A stretch of 64,000 nucleotides of DNA from DASYQD01 sp963846495. Lineage in GTDB: Bacteria; Acidobacteriota; Thermoanaerobaculia; Multivoradales; JAIOJS01. Where the stretch lies: NCBI GenBank assembly GCA_963846495.1, contig CAWJWP010000001.1, positions 62,001 through 126,000 of the forward strand, read 5' to 3'. A model generated the notes under the pieces. It saw only the letters and a program-made list of their open reading frames with translations, was not told the DNA's origin and did not search any database. Below are positions 63,487 to 64,000 of this stretch, one piece after another; position 1 is the first letter of the stretch; each line of letters begins with the position of its first letter. The translations under genes were made by a program, and so were the position numbers.

Positions 63487-64000
63487 TCAGCGCCGCCCGG
63501 ATCCCGACGCGGTGAGGCCTTTCTTCGCCCGCTTCTCGCGGTACATCCAGCCGTCGGCATTCTCGATCGCCGCGGCGAGGCTCTCGGCGCCGGAGTAGTC
63601 GGCGCAGCCGAGGCTCGCCTCCAGCGTGCAGGCGATCGGCGTGACGAGCGGCGGCGCCGACTCGACGAGCTTGCTCAGCCGCGCGTAGACGGCATCGGCG
63701 CGCGCGCCCGGCATCACCACCAGGAACTCGTCGCCGCCCCAGCGGTAGAGCGTGTCGGCCGGGCGCAGTCCCGTGCGCAGCACCTGCGCGAAGTGGCAAA
63801 GCAGGCGGTCGCCGGCGGCGTGGCCGGCCTTGTCGTTGACGCGTTTCAGGTTGTCGAGGTCGAGCAGCGCCACGGCGCCGTACTCGCCGCGGGCGCGCTC
63901 GAGGCCGATGCCGGCGGCGAAGGCGGTGCGGTTGAGGCAGCCGGTGAGCGCGTCCTGCGTCGCCTCGGCGCGCAAGCGGTCGTAGGCGATCTCGAGGCGG
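63487..64000 (-). CDS. GGDEF diguanylate cyclase (N-terminus beyond window edge)
   Basis: At least 170 residues, open to the right edge. RLRAEATQDALTGCLNRTAF starts the domain; VALLDLDNLKRVNDKAGHAA and LYRWGGDEFLVVMPG carry the metal site and the GGDEF active loop; VTPIACTLEASLGCADYSGA follows. The product of the visible part is c-di-GMP synthase. No inhibitory RxxD five residues before GGDEF was noticed in this segment. Any sensor domain is outside the window. Confidence 0.9.
   Translation of the reverse strand, partial: RLEIAYDRLRAEATQDALTGCLNRTAFAAGIGLERARGEYGAVALLDLDNLKRVNDKAGHAAGDRLLCHFAQVLRTGLRPADTLYRWGGDEFLVVMPGARADAVYARLSKLVESAPPLVTPIACTLEASLGCADYSGAESLAAAIENADGWMYREKRAKKGLTASGSGRR

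Overview
The window is high-GC bacterial DNA, apart from one stretch of lower GC at about 56.4-60.5 kb. The gene content suggests a Gram-negative bacterium, most likely Acidobacteriota or a close relative (inference from families, not a placement). The signs are a VWFA-related secreted protein, an ADOP/MacB-FtsX permease, two sortilin/BNR beta-propeller proteins, PSMA-like M28 and gluzincin peptidases, an outer-membrane barrel and CreD. No rRNA, tRNA or CRISPR array was seen.

Layout. 0-13 kb: a DoxX/TPR pair, an NmrA-like oxidoreductase, a deoxysugar block (RfbF, RfbC-like, DUF4910 peptidase), a VWFA protein, then surface-polysaccharide genes (serine acetyltransferase-like enzyme, multipass glycosyltransferase, GT2, SGNH hydrolase) with an orphan HigA antitoxin. 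12.6-25.4 kb: a MerR regulator with a classical 19-bp-spacer promoter, a hybrid histidine kinase, a serine hydrolase, a small HTH / unknown / divergent G6PD-like module, and a c-di-GMP locus (cupredoxin-like protein, GGDEF-EAL, outer-membrane barrel). 25-35 kb: secreted and metallopeptidase-like proteins, the permease, a histone-tail protein, an FHA enhancer-binding protein and a small secreted protein. 35.2-37.1 kb: a class C-like group II intron inserted exactly behind a Rho-independent terminator. 37-55 kb: CreD, two BNR proteins, endonuclease III, an M28 peptidase and an ECF sigma / anti-sigma / DUF4097-like envelope-stress operon. 55.4-56.3 kb: an AbiEii-like nucleotidyltransferase with a small partner gene. 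56.4-60.4 kb: the low-GC block, containing an operon of four exported or membrane proteins (TlpA-like, OmpA-like, 4-TM, Cys-rich secreted). 60.7-62.65 kb: asparagine synthetase behind what reads as a complete attenuation leader: promoter, Asn-rich 25-codon peptide and terminator hairpin. The window ends in a GGDEF gene.

About 17 single-base frame breaks fall in 13 otherwise conserved genes. Nearly all are one-base insertions, and five are the same change (CTG read as CTTG). I treat them as probable consensus errors and annotate these genes as whole.

The strongest candidates for something undescribed are the asparagine leader/attenuator, the four-gene low-GC envelope operon, the nucleotidyltransferase pair, and a G-rich dispersed repeat whose second hairpin shows compensatory changes and whose second copy is read inside an anti-sigma gene.
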